DNA of 64,000 bases. It comes from Apostichopus japonicus (taxonomy: Eukaryota > Echinodermata > Holothuroidea > Aspidochirotida > Stichopodidae). The notes below the pieces were generated by a model. That model saw nothing but the letters and a program-made list of their open reading frames with translations. It was not told the origin of the DNA and did not search any database. Both the position numbers and the translations under genes were made by a program. Within the stretch, counting starts at the first letter, position 1. Each line of letters starts with the position of its first letter. Below are positions 22,801 through 34,465 of the stretch, one piece after another. The DNA lies in contig NC_092577.1 of the NCBI RefSeq assembly GCF_037975245.1, positions 8,717,013 to 8,781,012 of the forward strand, read 5' to 3'.

Positions 22801-25800
22801 TGTAGCAGATCTTTCAAGAACAACAACACCTTACCATCGGCAGATTCAGAGTATTGGATAGAGTCATGTCCGGCTTCTACTGTGTAAGAATTCATTCCGG
22901 TTGTTGCGTAAACCATATCGACCGTAGTTTGGCTGTCGTAATCAGACGCTGGTGGATGCTCGTTTTCATTCTCCTCCTCCTCTTCCTCCCCCTTGTCCTC
23001 ATCCTCCTCCTCCTCCCCCTTGTCCTCACCCTCAACTATGTCAACCCACAAGCATCTCTCTTCCATGATGACCTCGCCCGTCTCCAGGTAGAGTTCACAT
23101 GACCTTAACTGTAGTGCGCATTCATTGATATACCGTTTACCGTTGCTTGCGCACACAAAGGAACGTTTGAATATACCGCCAGTGTTTATGCAATCTTTCT
23201 TGATGACGGCGCACTTCTGCTCCACGGCATCATCACGGCTGTACCCTGAACAAGAAATAAAAGTCAACTTGGTAAACCTGGACAACCGGAAATCTAAGAA
23301 AGTTAATCGTATTGTATTAATAAGTGATCAACAATAATCACAACGCACATAATTTCACCCACATCTTACCTTTCCTACCCCCCCCCCCACCGTCCAAGTT
23401 CTGATGTGACTCTCCTTCGATGCCTTCATGTGTGTTTCTGGTTTTGTTTGTTTTTAAGTAGGAGGGCCATTTCTCTAGCCCCCCCCCCGCCCACCTCCCT
23501 TCGGGAACGGACTGGGTCCGAGGTGCCGAAGCCACAGTCAGCTTGACATGATGAGATACGGAGGACTGCATTTTCTCTTATTCATGAGACTTGGTATAGT
23601 TTCGTATACGGTACCCAAAATGACCGGGTTCAAGGTTCCAGCGACGCCGGTTGAAAGACTAAGACTGTCGCAAATAGTGGCACAGACCGTCACTGTCCAA
23701 CGCCCTCTTGTAAGTCAATACCTCAACGTGCACGACGGCCCACTCAGTGAGCGGCAAATCGTATTTTTATACAATTTTTTTTTTGACAAAAAAAGAGGAT
23801 AGGTTTTAAATAGTTTATATTTGTCTTAGAAGTAAGCAAAGACATGTAAATGATAGTATATATGCGGGTATTCGAGATTGTTATTAACGATGCACACATG
23901 TTGCGAAAGCGTTTCCATTCCGATGTTTTCTGTTGCAAAGGATTACTTTATAGGTTCAAAATTAGTCTTCATATATTGACAGACCGTTAAGACAACAATG
24001 CTATGCAGTCCAGTGTGTGTTTCTATAACATTTTATTCTATTTTGCTGTTGTTGAGATATGACCATTGAAACAACTGAGGTTAATCAATCAAAGCGACTG
24101 AACTACATAGGCTAATACTTCCTCAAGTGTAACGTAGAAGTCAAGGGGAACACATACGACTTTTAAGGCCTCTTGAGACTGTTTACGTTATGGTAAAGGT
24201 TTTCAATGATAAATTATGTTGGATGTAATTCAAGGACCTATGCTACGCTGTTTATATATGAAGTTAACGAAAAGAAAAACATGATTTGCTGTGAGTTTAT
24301 TCGAAGTTATATAATTAATGGACTAACATCGAAAATTAATGCCTGTACGACAGAGGAGACGACGTCATTATAAATTTCACCTTACAGGAGCATTCCATAT
24401 GATTAAGGTGAATGTTTTGATCACATTGATCACATCGAAATTGAAGTAGGGAGAATGACGTCATGAGATATATACTGAAGCCACTCATCCAAATAGTGGC
24501 GCTTTGCTTGTACGGCAAGAAAATATCGGCGCATAATACAAACACTACGTCTTTGACATAACTAAAGTATGTATGTATTTTAGATCCTCCTGCAAGCAGG
24601 AACTCGCGAAAAAGCCTCATTGGCTTATCAAAGCCGCAAGCTGACCGAAGTCAGTCTCTTAGATTCATATTTTAACGTCCATGATTATGAATTGTCAATT
24701 GTCATAAACTCTGTAACTGGACGACATACATTTATCTTGGAGTGACTCGAATTAAGTATTACACTAAAGTAGGTGCGTGTGGTAAGGGGTGGGGTGGGCG
24801 GGGTTTGACTTTTCACGGCATTAACCAGGGACAACCATGACACTATCTGAGTTGAGCACTAAAGTAATACAAGAAAGAAAATGTTTGCCATGTGCCTCTC
24901 AGATACCGAAAATGACACTTTCAAGACATTAAAAGATGCATAAAACATTTCACTTTCTCGAGTCATAAGAGGCGAAAAAAAAATCAAAATTGGGTTTTAA
25001 AGTCTCAGTACGTGTTTGTTGATGAATTTCGGAAAACACACTTCCGAAGTAGATTCAATGTTTCTTATACTAAATGCACTCCGACCAGGTGGGTTTAATG
25101 GAGATAAGCTTTCGCAATCGAAAGAAACAAATATATTTTCTGTTGCCCTTATGGCGCGAACAATTTACCGTAAAATCACTGCGACCGCCTATATCAGCAT
25201 GTTCATTACATAAAATGTAACCTATATATATATATATGATCGGATCGTCCCCTTTTTAGATCCAATTTCACGAGGAAACATCTGAAAACACCTGGTTATT
25301 GCTTGCAATGGAAGGAAATGACTCAATTGTGCAAGATACATCGGTAGGACCGAAAGAAAGAAAGTTAGCCAAGGCTAACGGTCGCAAACAAACAGAGAGC
25401 TTTGATTGGCGTATGATCTGTTGGGCGGGGCTTGCAAATTTTGATTGAAGTTTGAAGAATCTACGGACTCGTTTAAAATTCTGGCTGATTTTATTCAGCT
25501 CAAAATGTTTACCGACAGATAACTCAATAACAATAATGATTATTAATATGAAAATTGCATAGAACGGTGTATTTTCAGTGAGCTTTGAGGGCAGTATGCT
25601 GGAAAGGTGGAAGTTAAAATTTGGCAAACACACATTGAGACTTTAGATCAGGAGTATAGTAATAACCACTCTGGTATCCTTAACATGTCTCATTTGTATA
25701 AAGGAAGTCCTAAAATCTTTCGAAAAAAAAACGGATAAAATCAAATTCAATTTATGTACAGTATATGCATGAAAACGTATACAAATGATTTGGCTTTTGC

Positions 25801-26313
25801 CGTACAATGCAAAGCGCCCTCACTTTTTTCAAGCCTTCACTGCTTAAACACACGGCGATACACTGTGTCAGCATTCTTCCTAGTTCAATTTCTATTCTTG
25901 ATCATCATCAAATATCTTCCATTGTAAAGTGGAGAAAAAATGGAAATCTTAAAGTTTACCCGTTTCTTACAGACTTGACATTTAATCTGGCATCTTCAAA
26001 GGATCCAGATCAATATTTAATACTTACTACTTGTGATTCGATTCAGCTGATCGTGACAAAAAGCTCAATACGTATTATAAGTAAAAGATTAGAGAATTTC
26101 TCTGGGCTTCGTATTACAGTTTATGTTTAATCTCCTTCACACTATGATTTCTCTCGCCCCCCCCCCCCCGCCCTTTCCTATAGATCCTCTGAGTGACCAT
26201 ATTTTGCCAAATTTCTGGGATTCTATATTTTACTTACCTTGAACACAATCCATCATCATTAGGCAGATCGCCCCTATCACTAGTATCGCTGCAAGTCCGC
26301 CTCGTGACATCAT
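19872..26313 (-). CDS. Secreted two-Kazal-domain protein with acidic linker and two RGD motifs
   Basis: Coding exons on the minus strand are 26313-26238, 23245-22835 and 20140-19872. Junctions are phase 1 with donors GTAAGT and GTAAGG and acceptors TTCAG and TATAG. The total is 756 bases, giving 251 residues. Exon 1 encodes a signal peptide (GLAAILVIGAICLMMM). Exon 2 encodes Kazal domain 1 with cysteines at 37, 44, 57, 68, 75 and 90, including VCASNGKRYINEC, then a linker very rich in Glu and Asp (about 91-120). Exon 3 encodes Kazal domain 2 with cysteines at 169, 172, 184, 195, 202 and 217, including VCATNGETYKTQC, then a His/Gly-rich tail. RGD occurs at 164-166, beside the exon 2/3 junction, and again at 240-242. 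Kazal domains typically inhibit serine proteases or act as follistatin-like modules. Residues at the usual reactive-site positions (about Asn46 and Ala174) do not point to a clear target. Function is inferred as extracellular. Confidence 0.85.
20395..20437 (-). repeat. U2 snRNA 5'-end-derived sequence, head of a SINE-like repeat
   Basis: On the minus strand the segment contains CTCGGCCTTTTGGCTAAGAT followed by CATGTGTAGTATATGTTC. This matches the conserved 5' end of U2 snRNA, as I know it, with few changes. It then leaves the U2 sequence, so this is not a full U2 gene. The roughly 110 bases that follow are similar to sequence following another U2-like fragment near 54.2 kb, which suggests a dispersed repeat with a U2 head. 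It lies inside intron 2 of the Kazal gene, in the same orientation. Confidence 0.65.
20770..21830. repeat. Degenerate TCAG/AATC tetranucleotide-rich repeat field
   Basis: The region is dense in GTCAGTCAGTCA and CAATCAATCAATCA words. Longer motifs recur several times, including GAAGTCAGATA, ATCCAACTAACCAATCA and TGAATTAGCTACTTAGTCA, giving a higher-order period of roughly 150-300 bp with strong drift. The same motifs reappear at 21690-21830 after a gap of about 300 bp. It lies within intron 2 of the Kazal gene. Confidence 0.7.
22050..22122 (-). repeat. tRNA-derived SINE-like remnant
   Basis: On the minus strand an A-box-like GTGGTGGTCAAAATCG is followed at a suitable distance by a B-box-like GTTCGAGTCC. 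Stem pairing is poor, so this is read as a decayed tRNA-derived repeat head rather than a functional tRNA. Confidence 0.4.
23246..26237. other. Intron 1 of the Kazal gene
   Basis: An intron of about 3 kb with C-rich runs (near 23380, 23480 and 26160) and AT-rich sequence. Frames inside it (for example 25268-25633 minus and 25807-26130 plus) lack coding-like signatures. No repeat with defined ends was recognised. Confidence 0.55.
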
Positions 26314-28470
26314 CGTTGGTGTCTATAAACAAACAAGATGTAATGCGTTCTTGATAAAGAGCGCTTTTGATATTTGATTGTAACTTTGTGCCGTTTTCAG
26401 ACCAAGTCTTGCAGTTAAATTTCGAGATAAGATGATATTCGCAATCTAAGCGTGAATAAATAAATTTAACAGATGCCTAATTATCTTTACTTTTTACATG
26501 GCTTATCCTCATCAAGTAGCAAAACATGTTTCTGTCCCACGAATTTAATTAAATGATTTATATTTTCATTACTGCCAATAAATGCCGGATTAAGGCGAAC
26601 CACAGGGACGCCAGCTCAAGACCCCCTGTATGTAGGGGCCCAACATATTTGCCATTAAAAATCGCCGGCATACATCGCGATATGATATATACACAATAGA
26701 CACTGTGACATTCACATCGTGATCTGGATGAATATCTGAGAATATTTGTTTAAAAAAATACCGTAAGTACCGTGATATTCAACTATACTGTTAAGGAATA
26801 GAAAGCACTGTCGATATGGGGGCGTAACACACATGTAATACTAATACTGCAGTTATACTAACAGCTTATGGTTTAATGTTAATTTGAGGTGATCATGTTT
26901 GTTTCATGTTACGATTACGGCTATGGGTATATATGTCCTTACGAATATGCTATTGCTTATCAACAAGGTCATGCTGACCGTCGCCCCACCCCCTCCACCC
27001 TCCCTTCCCCCACAATCCACAATTGTATGGTGTTGAATGCCATATGTGAGTTTTCTGCTGTTAATATGAACTTGAAAAGAACACGTTAAAAGCATGAGCA
27101 GAGGAATCACGTCATCGTCAATTCAGTCTTAAAGGAGCATTCCAGAGTTTTAGTATATTTTTTTTAAAGCTGAATATCCTGAAGCAGGAAACAGTTAAAG
27201 GAACATATACCAATGACTGATTCTTTTTGTTAACTTACTGCATGACCTATGACATACCATAACGCACATTATGAACAAATTCATCCTATAACGCAGTGTT
27301 TTGGGTTATATGTTTACATAATCTTTCGATGGTATTCGATAACGATAAAATCTATAACTGCAATACATAACTTGTTAATTTCATAAAAATACGTTAACCG
27401 GTTTGAAGAATGTCTCTTCCCATTTTTACATATGGTTTACTTAATACTTTACCTAATTAAAACAAAGACGTTGGGCAACGAAGTCATGAGAATCAAAAGT
27501 GAACAAAACAAAAATGAGAAAGAACAGAATGTAATAATTCCCTCCTTCAGCTGTTGTAAACCATAGAACTCTTTAACTCTCCTTTAAACAGACTACTTTA
27601 CAGAAAAGAAATGAGACGAAAAATGCCCTCGTAACCTTTTGTTATGCAAATCATGGCAGTAAGGAACGCCGTATATACTTTATCCGAATACGGAGTAGAG
27701 TAAAAACGAGTTACAATGCATATTTTATTGTTTTATTTATATTTGCTTGCAGGATCGCCCCTGTATGAATGATGCATTTTATCTCGAAATATTTTATGTT
27801 TTCTTTATGTTTCTTGTTTCTTTCGATATGTATATGTTTCATTTCGAAAATCTGACGTTTTATCTCCAAAAATTCCTGTTATCATAATTGTTTTTGTCTT
27901 TAATAACGAAATACAAATTTTCAAAAATCGACGTATTACTACAAAACAAATGGTTGACTGTACTGTTGAATTGTTCGTAACGCGATTTCACTATCCATGT
28001 CATTAAATTCGAGACTGTTTGTCGGAATAAACAGAAATTTGAAATTAAAAATTGAAAGTCAAATTGGCAATATATATAACAAAAACAATACTGGTTGATT
28101 CTATCCTGAAGCAATTACCAGAAAGATCGGTCTAATTTTCCTAAGTTCAAACATTTTCTCCCGCAAAACAAAACAAAAACACTTGTATATTGGAGGTTTA
28201 TTTATGCTTTTTGTTTTTAGATGAATCTTACCCAACAGTATCACCATCGATTAGTGCTATGTGAGAAGAATTTAGGGTGAACTGGGGGAGGTGGGGGGGG
28301 GGAGGACGGAAGAAAGTCCTTCACCAGAATGCTGAACGATGCTAGTCTTTGAAAAGACATTTGGAATGTATTGCTATACTGGAAAATAACCGAATTTAAT
28401 TTTAAAAGATTACAATAATTTCAATTTAAACAAATTTTCGTAAAATAAAGTAACACATTCGTATTCAATA
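26314..28470. other. Region upstream of the Kazal start codon; likely 5' intron
   Basis: On the minus strand an acceptor-like TTTGTTTATAG lies 9 bases before the Kazal ATG, so the first coding exon probably follows an untranslated exon. The region is AT-rich and holds no other supported gene. Confidence 0.45.
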
Positions 28471-28479
28471 TTTACTTAC

Positions 28480-28640
28480 CGTTAGGAAATATTTTGTACA
28501 GCCCGTTGCCAAATGAAAGCGCCAAAAAAGTGTCCCGAAATCCACCTCTGCGACAAGTCATCACCTCTAAGACTGTCGATTTTTCCTTTATTTTACAGGT
28601 ATTGAAATCGCATAGAGAAACTAGTGTAAACGGAAGGTAA
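28480..28640 (-). other. Candidate 5' untranslated exon of the Kazal gene
   Basis: On the minus strand a consensus donor GTAAGTA (28473-28479) ends a candidate exon at 28480. It would pair with the acceptor just upstream of the Kazal ATG. The upstream exon boundary is unknown. A 73-codon frame here is hydrophobic but unconvincing as protein. Confidence 0.3.
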
Positions 28641-29049
28641 AACATATCACTGCCTACAAAAATCGCGTGGATAAAGAAAATAATGAAATACATATCTAGG
28701 CGTTGGTTCCATTAAAATATAGATAGATATAAAAATGACGTGATATACGATATTTCGTTCCTACAGTGTGTTCTAGATTTTTAAAGATACAATTTTGTTA
28801 TGAAAAGATGAAATCAATCACTTGTCTCAGGTGAAAGTTAATATCGTTGCTACAACATTTTGCGAAATATACAGGTATATCATTGCAAGTAGAAGTGCTC
28901 CGGGGATCTTTAAAACAACCGTGTACGACTGTACGACAAACGTGCAATTATTCGATCGGAAATTACACAGTAGAAATAAATGATAAAAAATTAATACTAC
29001 ACAAAAGGGCAATTGTGTTTTTTGATTTGTGTTGTTGGCTGGTTGATGT

Positions 29050-30210
29050 TCTTCCTTTCTTTCTTTCTTAATTTCTTCCTTTTCTTCTTTTATTTTCTTT
29101 TCTTTCTTTCTTTCTTTCGTTTTCCTTCGTTTTCCTTCGTTTACCTTCGTTTACCTTCGTTTTCCTTCGTTTCGTCTCATTTCTTTTCGTTTCGTTTCGT
29201 TTCGTTTCGTCTCGTCTCGTCTCGTCTCGTCTCGTCTCGTCTCGTCTCGTCTCGTCTCGTCTCGTCTCGTCTCGTCTCCTCTCCTCTCCTCTCCTCTCCT
29301 CTCCTCTCCTCTCCTCTCCTCTCCTCTCCTCTCCTCTCCTCTCCTCTCCTCTCCTCTCCTCTCCTCTCCTCTCCTCTCCTCTCCTCTCCTCTCCCTCTCC
29401 CCTCTCCCCTCTCCCCTCTCCCCTCTCCCCTCTCCCCTCTCCCCTCTCCCCTCTCCCCTCTCCCCTCTCCCCTCTCCCCTCTCCCCTCTCCCCTCTCCCC
29501 TCTCCCCTCTCCCCTCTCCCCTCTCCCCTCTCCCCTCTCCCCTCTCCCCTCTCCCCTCTCCCCTCTCCCCTCTCCCCTCTCCCCTCTCCCCTCTCCCCTC
29601 TCCCCTCTCCCCTCTCCCCTCTCCCCTCTCCCCTCTCCCCTCTCCCCTCTCCCCTCTCCCCTCTCCCCTCTCCCCTCTCCCCTCTCCCCTCTCCCCTCTC
29701 CCCTCTCCCCTCTCCCCTCTCCCCTCTCCCCTCTCCCCTCTCCCCTCTCCCCTCTCCCCTCTCCCCTCTCCCCTCTCCCCTCTCCCCTCTCCCCTCTCCC
29801 CTCTCCCCTCTCCCCTCTCCCCTCTCCCCTCTCCCCTCTCCCCTCTCCCCTCTCCCCTCTCCCCTCTCCCCTCTCCCCTCTCCCCTCTCCCCTCTCCCCT
29901 CTCCCCTCTCCCCTCTCCCCTCTCCCCTCTCCCCTCTCCCCTCTCCCCTCTCCCCTCTCCCCTCTCCCCTCTCCCCTCTCCCCTTCCCCTCTCCCCTCTC
30001 CCCTCTCCCCTCTCCCCTCTTCCCTCTCCCCTCTCCCCTCTCCCCTTCCCTTCCCTTCCCTTCCCTTCCCTTCCCTTCCCTTCCCTTCCCTTCCCTTCCC
30101 TTCCCTTCCCTTCCCTTCCCTTCCCTTCCCTTCCCTTCCCTTCCCTTCCCTTCCCTTCCCTTCCCTTCCCTTCCCTTCCCTTCCCTTCCCTTCCCTTCCC
30201 TTCCCTTCCT
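29050..30210 (+). repeat. Polypyrimidine array of successive related microsatellites
   Basis: Pyrimidine-only or nearly pyrimidine-only sequence for about 1.15 kb on the plus strand. In order: TTTC-type repeats and TTTTCCTTCG units (29050-29184), TTTCG (about 29185-29209), CTCGT (29210-29275), CTCCT (29276-29392), the 7-mer TCTCCCC (about 29393-30043, roughly 90 copies with a few interruptions near 29985 and 30020), then CCCTT (about 30043-30209). Each motif differs from the next by a single change or a small insertion. The 405-residue open frame across it is an artefact of the repeat. Confidence 0.95.
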
Positions 30211-31125
30211 TATATCAACCTAATTTATAGCCTAAATATGCCTCAGAATGCACTATTCAACGTCTTAAATTCTACTTCTTGTCTGGGAGGGAGGAGGGGG
30301 GAGTATCTGTCTGGGAGGGAGGAGGGGGGAGTATCCAACAGACGCCCGTACATCCTTAACATCTCTTAATTTTTGAAATAATTGATCCGCACCTGAGGGT
30401 AACGGACATATTATTACTTCGGTAGTACCCGTTAAACTTCCTTCACAGCATTTTTCCCGGTACAGAGACGGTGGCATTTGACTATTATGTAACCCCTTCA
30501 TAATAATGAGAGGCAGTCTTTTGGAATGGGTAGGACGTCCATGTATATAAACAGGATTAAAAACTTATAGCAACTGAGATTTTTTGCTCATGTTGTTAGT
30601 TTTTATGATTATTATTTCTTTTCTTTTTTTTGTGACGGAGGAGGCAATTCCGGTATGACCTTGTAAGCGCCTTTGATATAATATCCGATTACTGTACAGT
30701 GTTATCATAAATATTGCCTGAAGAGGGGTTCACTATACACTCCAATATACTTCCCTCAGGACAATTTAATTTAAAAATACCAAATTCAAAAGTGCATTGA
30801 GGGTCTGATAACACAACATATCAAGTTTTATTAAAAATAGCTAGCAGTCAATTGCACTTTGTTTTGTTATATCGAAGCAGCTCGCTGACTGCTCCCTTGT
30901 AGAACCATGCATGTTGTATTCCATACTATAGTACATGATCATATTGAAGTATTTAAAGATTTCATGAAGGAGGTGGGAGGGGGGAGGGGTGGTGATGGAA
31001 TCGTTGAATCCGAATTCCTGTTTGGTGAGGGGAGGCCCTGGGGGTTATCAGCTTACAAAACTTAATTCGTCTAATGGTGCATTCCGAGTAACATTTAGAT
31101 TATAAATGTCACAACATTATAAATG
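30211..31125. other. No supported gene
   Basis: A short duplicated GTCTGGGAGGGAGGAGGGGG string lies at 30282-30333. Otherwise this is AT-rich non-coding sequence. Confidence 0.5.
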
Positions 31126-31130
31126 TTTAG

Positions 31131-31490
31131 AACAATTTCTTTAAAAACAGTTTACATCATCGGGCCATCGCACTTTGGAATCCTCTACCTTTCACTTTGA
31201 AGGCGATGCCTTCATTAGTTGATTTTAGAAAAAGCTTACAAAGGCACTTCATCAACATGTACTAGAACTGCGAAATGAAACTGAGAGGGAAAAATGGGGT
31301 GAGGGAAGGGAGAGGAAGGGGTGGTTCTGTTTGTTTTTTGTTTTGTTTTGGGGGTTCTCTTTTTGTAAAGTTCTTTTTAGTAGCCTAAACTTCCTTTCAC
31401 AAGTTTTGTTTCTTGTCTCCTTCTATGTCATATGTCATACTTATATAAAACACAAATAAATAAATGAAATAAAAATGAAATAAATAAGGT
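31131..31490 (+). mobile_element. 5'-truncated non-LTR retrotransposon (LINE) 3' end
   Basis: The frame ending in TAG at 31263-31265 reads HRAIALWNPLPFTL, then SLVDFRKSLQRHFINMY. This is the characteristic C-terminal segment of LINE reverse transcriptases (ALWN.LP followed by FK..L). About 200 bases of 3' untranslated sequence follow and end in an A-rich, AAATAAATAAATG-like tail at about 31440-31488. Upstream the frame closes at 31128, so only the last 45 or so codons remain. The clade cannot be assigned from this fragment. Confidence 0.7.
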
Positions 31491-33350
31491 AACTATACCT
31501 TGACAGTTGTGCGTGAGGCTGAAAACGGGGGTGGGGTGGGGGAGGGGTTACACCACAAACAGCACACAACCCCGTCCCTTCAATCCACGACAGTATTACA
31601 TGATGAAGAATTTGACACTTTCAGCTGTTGCTGTTCGAGTAGAAAATCCAAAAGAAAGCTCCATGAAAAGTTGCCTTGTGTAGTTTGTTGGATTGCAACG
31701 AGTATAATACTGCGACCGATATTTGATGTCCTAGTTCAAGGGGAACTAAAGGTCAGGTGCACTTATCCAGTTACAAAGCACATGTAAATGATACCAGTAT
31801 CATTACAGGACAGTTTGGTATAAACTACATTTGATAATATATAGAGAGACACACAATAATGAGGACATTTCATGTAAGTCTGCTTACATTAGGCATCATA
31901 TTAGGGGTGTATGTAATGCTACAGCTGAGCATGGAGCTGTGAATAAAAACCAAACCTGCCAAAGTATTAAGACAGATGTGCAACAGATAGATAAGCAAAG
32001 TACGTGTGTGTGTGTGTGGGTGGGGGGGGGGGAGGCACACTGCATATTTTTACTTAATATTTCAGTGTAAGAGTCGCGTATGATACTGATGCAAAGGTCG
32101 TTATATATTGTGACTGATCAACTAAGTTTAACAGATCGTCGAATCAGCCGCTTTCATAGTCTACGGATATAACTATAGACAAATTGCATAATGAAATAAG
32201 ATAGCTTTGGAGTCAATATAAACTCTGTCACTCTTTTAAGAAGCACCCAATGTATTCCTTACACGTTTTCCTTGATATGGAACTTTTTCGTTAGTGATGG
32301 AAATGGCATATGATTGTGATAATAGCATAATCGATCAATACCTAAAGGCCACATTCAGTCTTAATTGGCACTTAACGTTCTTCCAACATTCATATTGTAA
32401 CAATGCAATTCCATTTTAGATCAGTGATCTATATACGCAAAGTCAGGATTGGTAGGGGAACAAGTCTCATCACCGCCCCCTTCCCCAAACCCGACCTAAT
32501 CTCCGTTATCAATCTGAGGATAAAGGATATATAATGTTCATTCGGGTTCTAGTGTTTTGTTAAATTCATTCGGGGTAGCATTCGCCCACTCTTCCGGGCC
32601 CGGGGACGCCTTTCTATATATGCCCCCGATACTAACATCAGTTGGAAAAGTTTAGAATCCCCCTCAGCCCACCCCCTTCTAATCCGTTGGAAACCCGGAC
32701 TGAATGGCACTTGTTTTGGTTGTTCAGAAACTTCTGTTACTATAGGATACCAGCGAACTGAACCTAAAAATACTTAAGTTGTTGAACAAATGCTACCTCC
32801 CTGGGAATGCTCACAAAAACGGGTTGCATGGAAACCATACGATATTGTTTTGTTTTTTTTGGCATTCTGGATTCCCGCCAATAAATGAAAAAAATGGAAA
32901 AGTCATCATATTTAGACACTATTGGCATTGACCGATCGACCTTGTTAAAAAAAACACCAAGAGAGACCTGGATTGCTGGGGATCGACAACTGAGACTGTC
33001 ACGTGCAGGCGTATGAATGGCACATATTGCTCTATGATCAACTTTGATTTGGCACAGCTTAGAAAATATTTATTCACCTATTCCGACGAGGTGTTGGGGT
33101 CACATATTCTCACTAGAAGTGTGTGCTTCTTTGAGGATTTGTTTGCAGCATTCGTCTGCTGTCATTACATCAAGCAATATTGTAATTTCTGGATAGAGGC
33201 TTCGTACGTTTTTAGCTTGGAATATTTTGTTCCATTCTTGCAGGTCATCTGAAGGCTGGCTATAGTTTCAACCGTTACGGACTTTCTTTTGGCGACTTTA
33301 ACCTTATAAAACTAGTATTGCCACGGAACACTTTTTTTTTCTTGTTTAAT
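31490..33350. other. Intergenic region upstream of receptor 1
   Basis: Contains a GT/GGGT-rich run near 32005-32035 and C-rich patches. Frames at 31500, 31831 and 33013 are not convincing as genes. A strong acceptor (poly-T then CTTGTTTAATTCAG) ends at 33354, suggesting that receptor 1 has an upstream untranslated exon somewhere here. Confidence 0.45.
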
Positions 33351-33376
33351 TCAGTTGGAACAATTTTTTGTACAAT

Positions 33377-34465
33377 ATGAAAGGTGATACAACAAAGCCA
33401 AACTCTACCGATTCGGATTCTTTAGTCGACTACCTCTACCACTTTATGAACTATTGTGATGACAACTCCTTCCCAACGCTGGCTGTATTTAACATCTCCT
33501 TCACCATTTTCGGTCTCGTTACCGGTTTTTTCTTAGTGACGATGATAATGAAGAATGCTGCATTGAGAGGGGATAAGTTTCTGCTGCTCAACCATCTGAT
33601 CGGTGTGGCGATTGTTCTATTGGCGATGACCGGTTTGCTATATACTGAAGAAGCTATTAACCCCTGCTGGAGTATCGGCCGTTTCTTGTGCAAGATGGTT
33701 CACTTCCTGAAGACGTCTCTAACGAATGTCTCGACTTTCTTGTTAGTTTGCCTAGCGATACAGCAGTTGAACCGATACCGCAGAAAAACCGACAACTTTT
33801 TCAACGCCACTCATCAGCGTTGGCTCATCACCGTGGCCGGGATTTGGTGTTTCGCGATAGTGGTAAGCGTACCGGAGTTGGTGTTATCAAACGTGCTCCA
33901 CTTCGATCAAGAGGGTGTTCTATCTTTCTGCGGTGTTTACAATTCCAATTTGGCGCAAGGATTTACTCTCTCAGCTAAGATCCTATTCGTAGAATACATC
34001 TCGCCGTTTCTTATTCTTGTTCTCGTTGTCATCATTACCAGTTTCTACGTCTTCATGGTACGGTCACAATACACCACCTTTGGAGTAACGGCTGGTGAGA
34101 GTCTAGTCGTCCGAGATTTGAAACAACCCAAACATTTTGCGCTCGTCATCTGCTTGGCATTTGTGTACACCATAGGATATTTCCCTCTTTATTCGTACGA
34201 GTTAGCCTCATTTAAAGAAGGCTTGTTTCAAACTGGAAGGTTTAGCAAATTCTGGCTTCATATGGATCTTGTTAGTACCTTCTTCGTGTTGGTTCCGCCG
34301 GCCCTCGTGCCACTTTTCGTCCTGCTGTTCTCATGGCCACATCGTGACACCGTGATAGAGATATATCGCGGTATTACGGTTACTATTTTTGACGATCAGA
34401 CAAGAGAAACCGGTGCGGCAGCAGAAAAACAGGAAGAATTTGCCGATGTTAATTTGAAAGCATAA
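33377..34465 (+). CDS. Receptor 1: divergent rhodopsin-like seven-transmembrane GPCR
   Basis: A single open exon of 362 residues. I chose the ATG at 33377; a splice acceptor ends 22 bases before it. Seven hydrophobic helices are visible at about 36-58, 67-89, 105-131, 148-170, 200-228, 253-275 and 294-318. Cys105 at the start of TM3 and Cys185 in the second extracellular loop could form the conserved disulphide. The DRY position reads NRYR (132-135), the TM6 CWxP position reads GYFP, and the TM7 NPxxY region reads VPPALVPLFV, so the Asn and Tyr are absent. The N-terminus carries an NST glycosylation site. The cytoplasmic tail is acidic. Receptor 2 is a close paralogue, with EAINPCW, IQQLNRYR, FVEYI, GESLV and VSTFFVL blocks shared. 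It is a plasma-membrane receptor with unknown ligand. This resembles the rapidly evolving single-exon receptors described in echinoderms. Confidence 0.85.
   Translation: MKGDTTKPNSTDSDSLVDYLYHFMNYCDDNSFPTLAVFNISFTIFGLVTGFFLVTMIMKNAALRGDKFLLLNHLIGVAIVLLAMTGLLYTEEAINPCWSIGRFLCKMVHFLKTSLTNVSTFLLVCLAIQQLNRYRRKTDNFFNATHQRWLITVAGIWCFAIVVSVPELVLSNVLHFDQEGVLSFCGVYNSNLAQGFTLSAKILFVEYISPFLILVLVVIITSFYVFMVRSQYTTFGVTAGESLVVRDLKQPKHFALVICLAFVYTIGYFPLYSYELASFKEGLFQTGRFSKFWLHMDLVSTFFVLVPPALVPLFVLLFSWPHRDTVIEIYRGITVTIFDDQTRETGAAAEKQEEFADVNLKA

Noticed and set aside
29013-30230. 405-codon open frame of PLPSPLS-type repeats
   Set aside because: It is the translation of the polypyrimidine microsatellite array; the absence of stops follows from composition.
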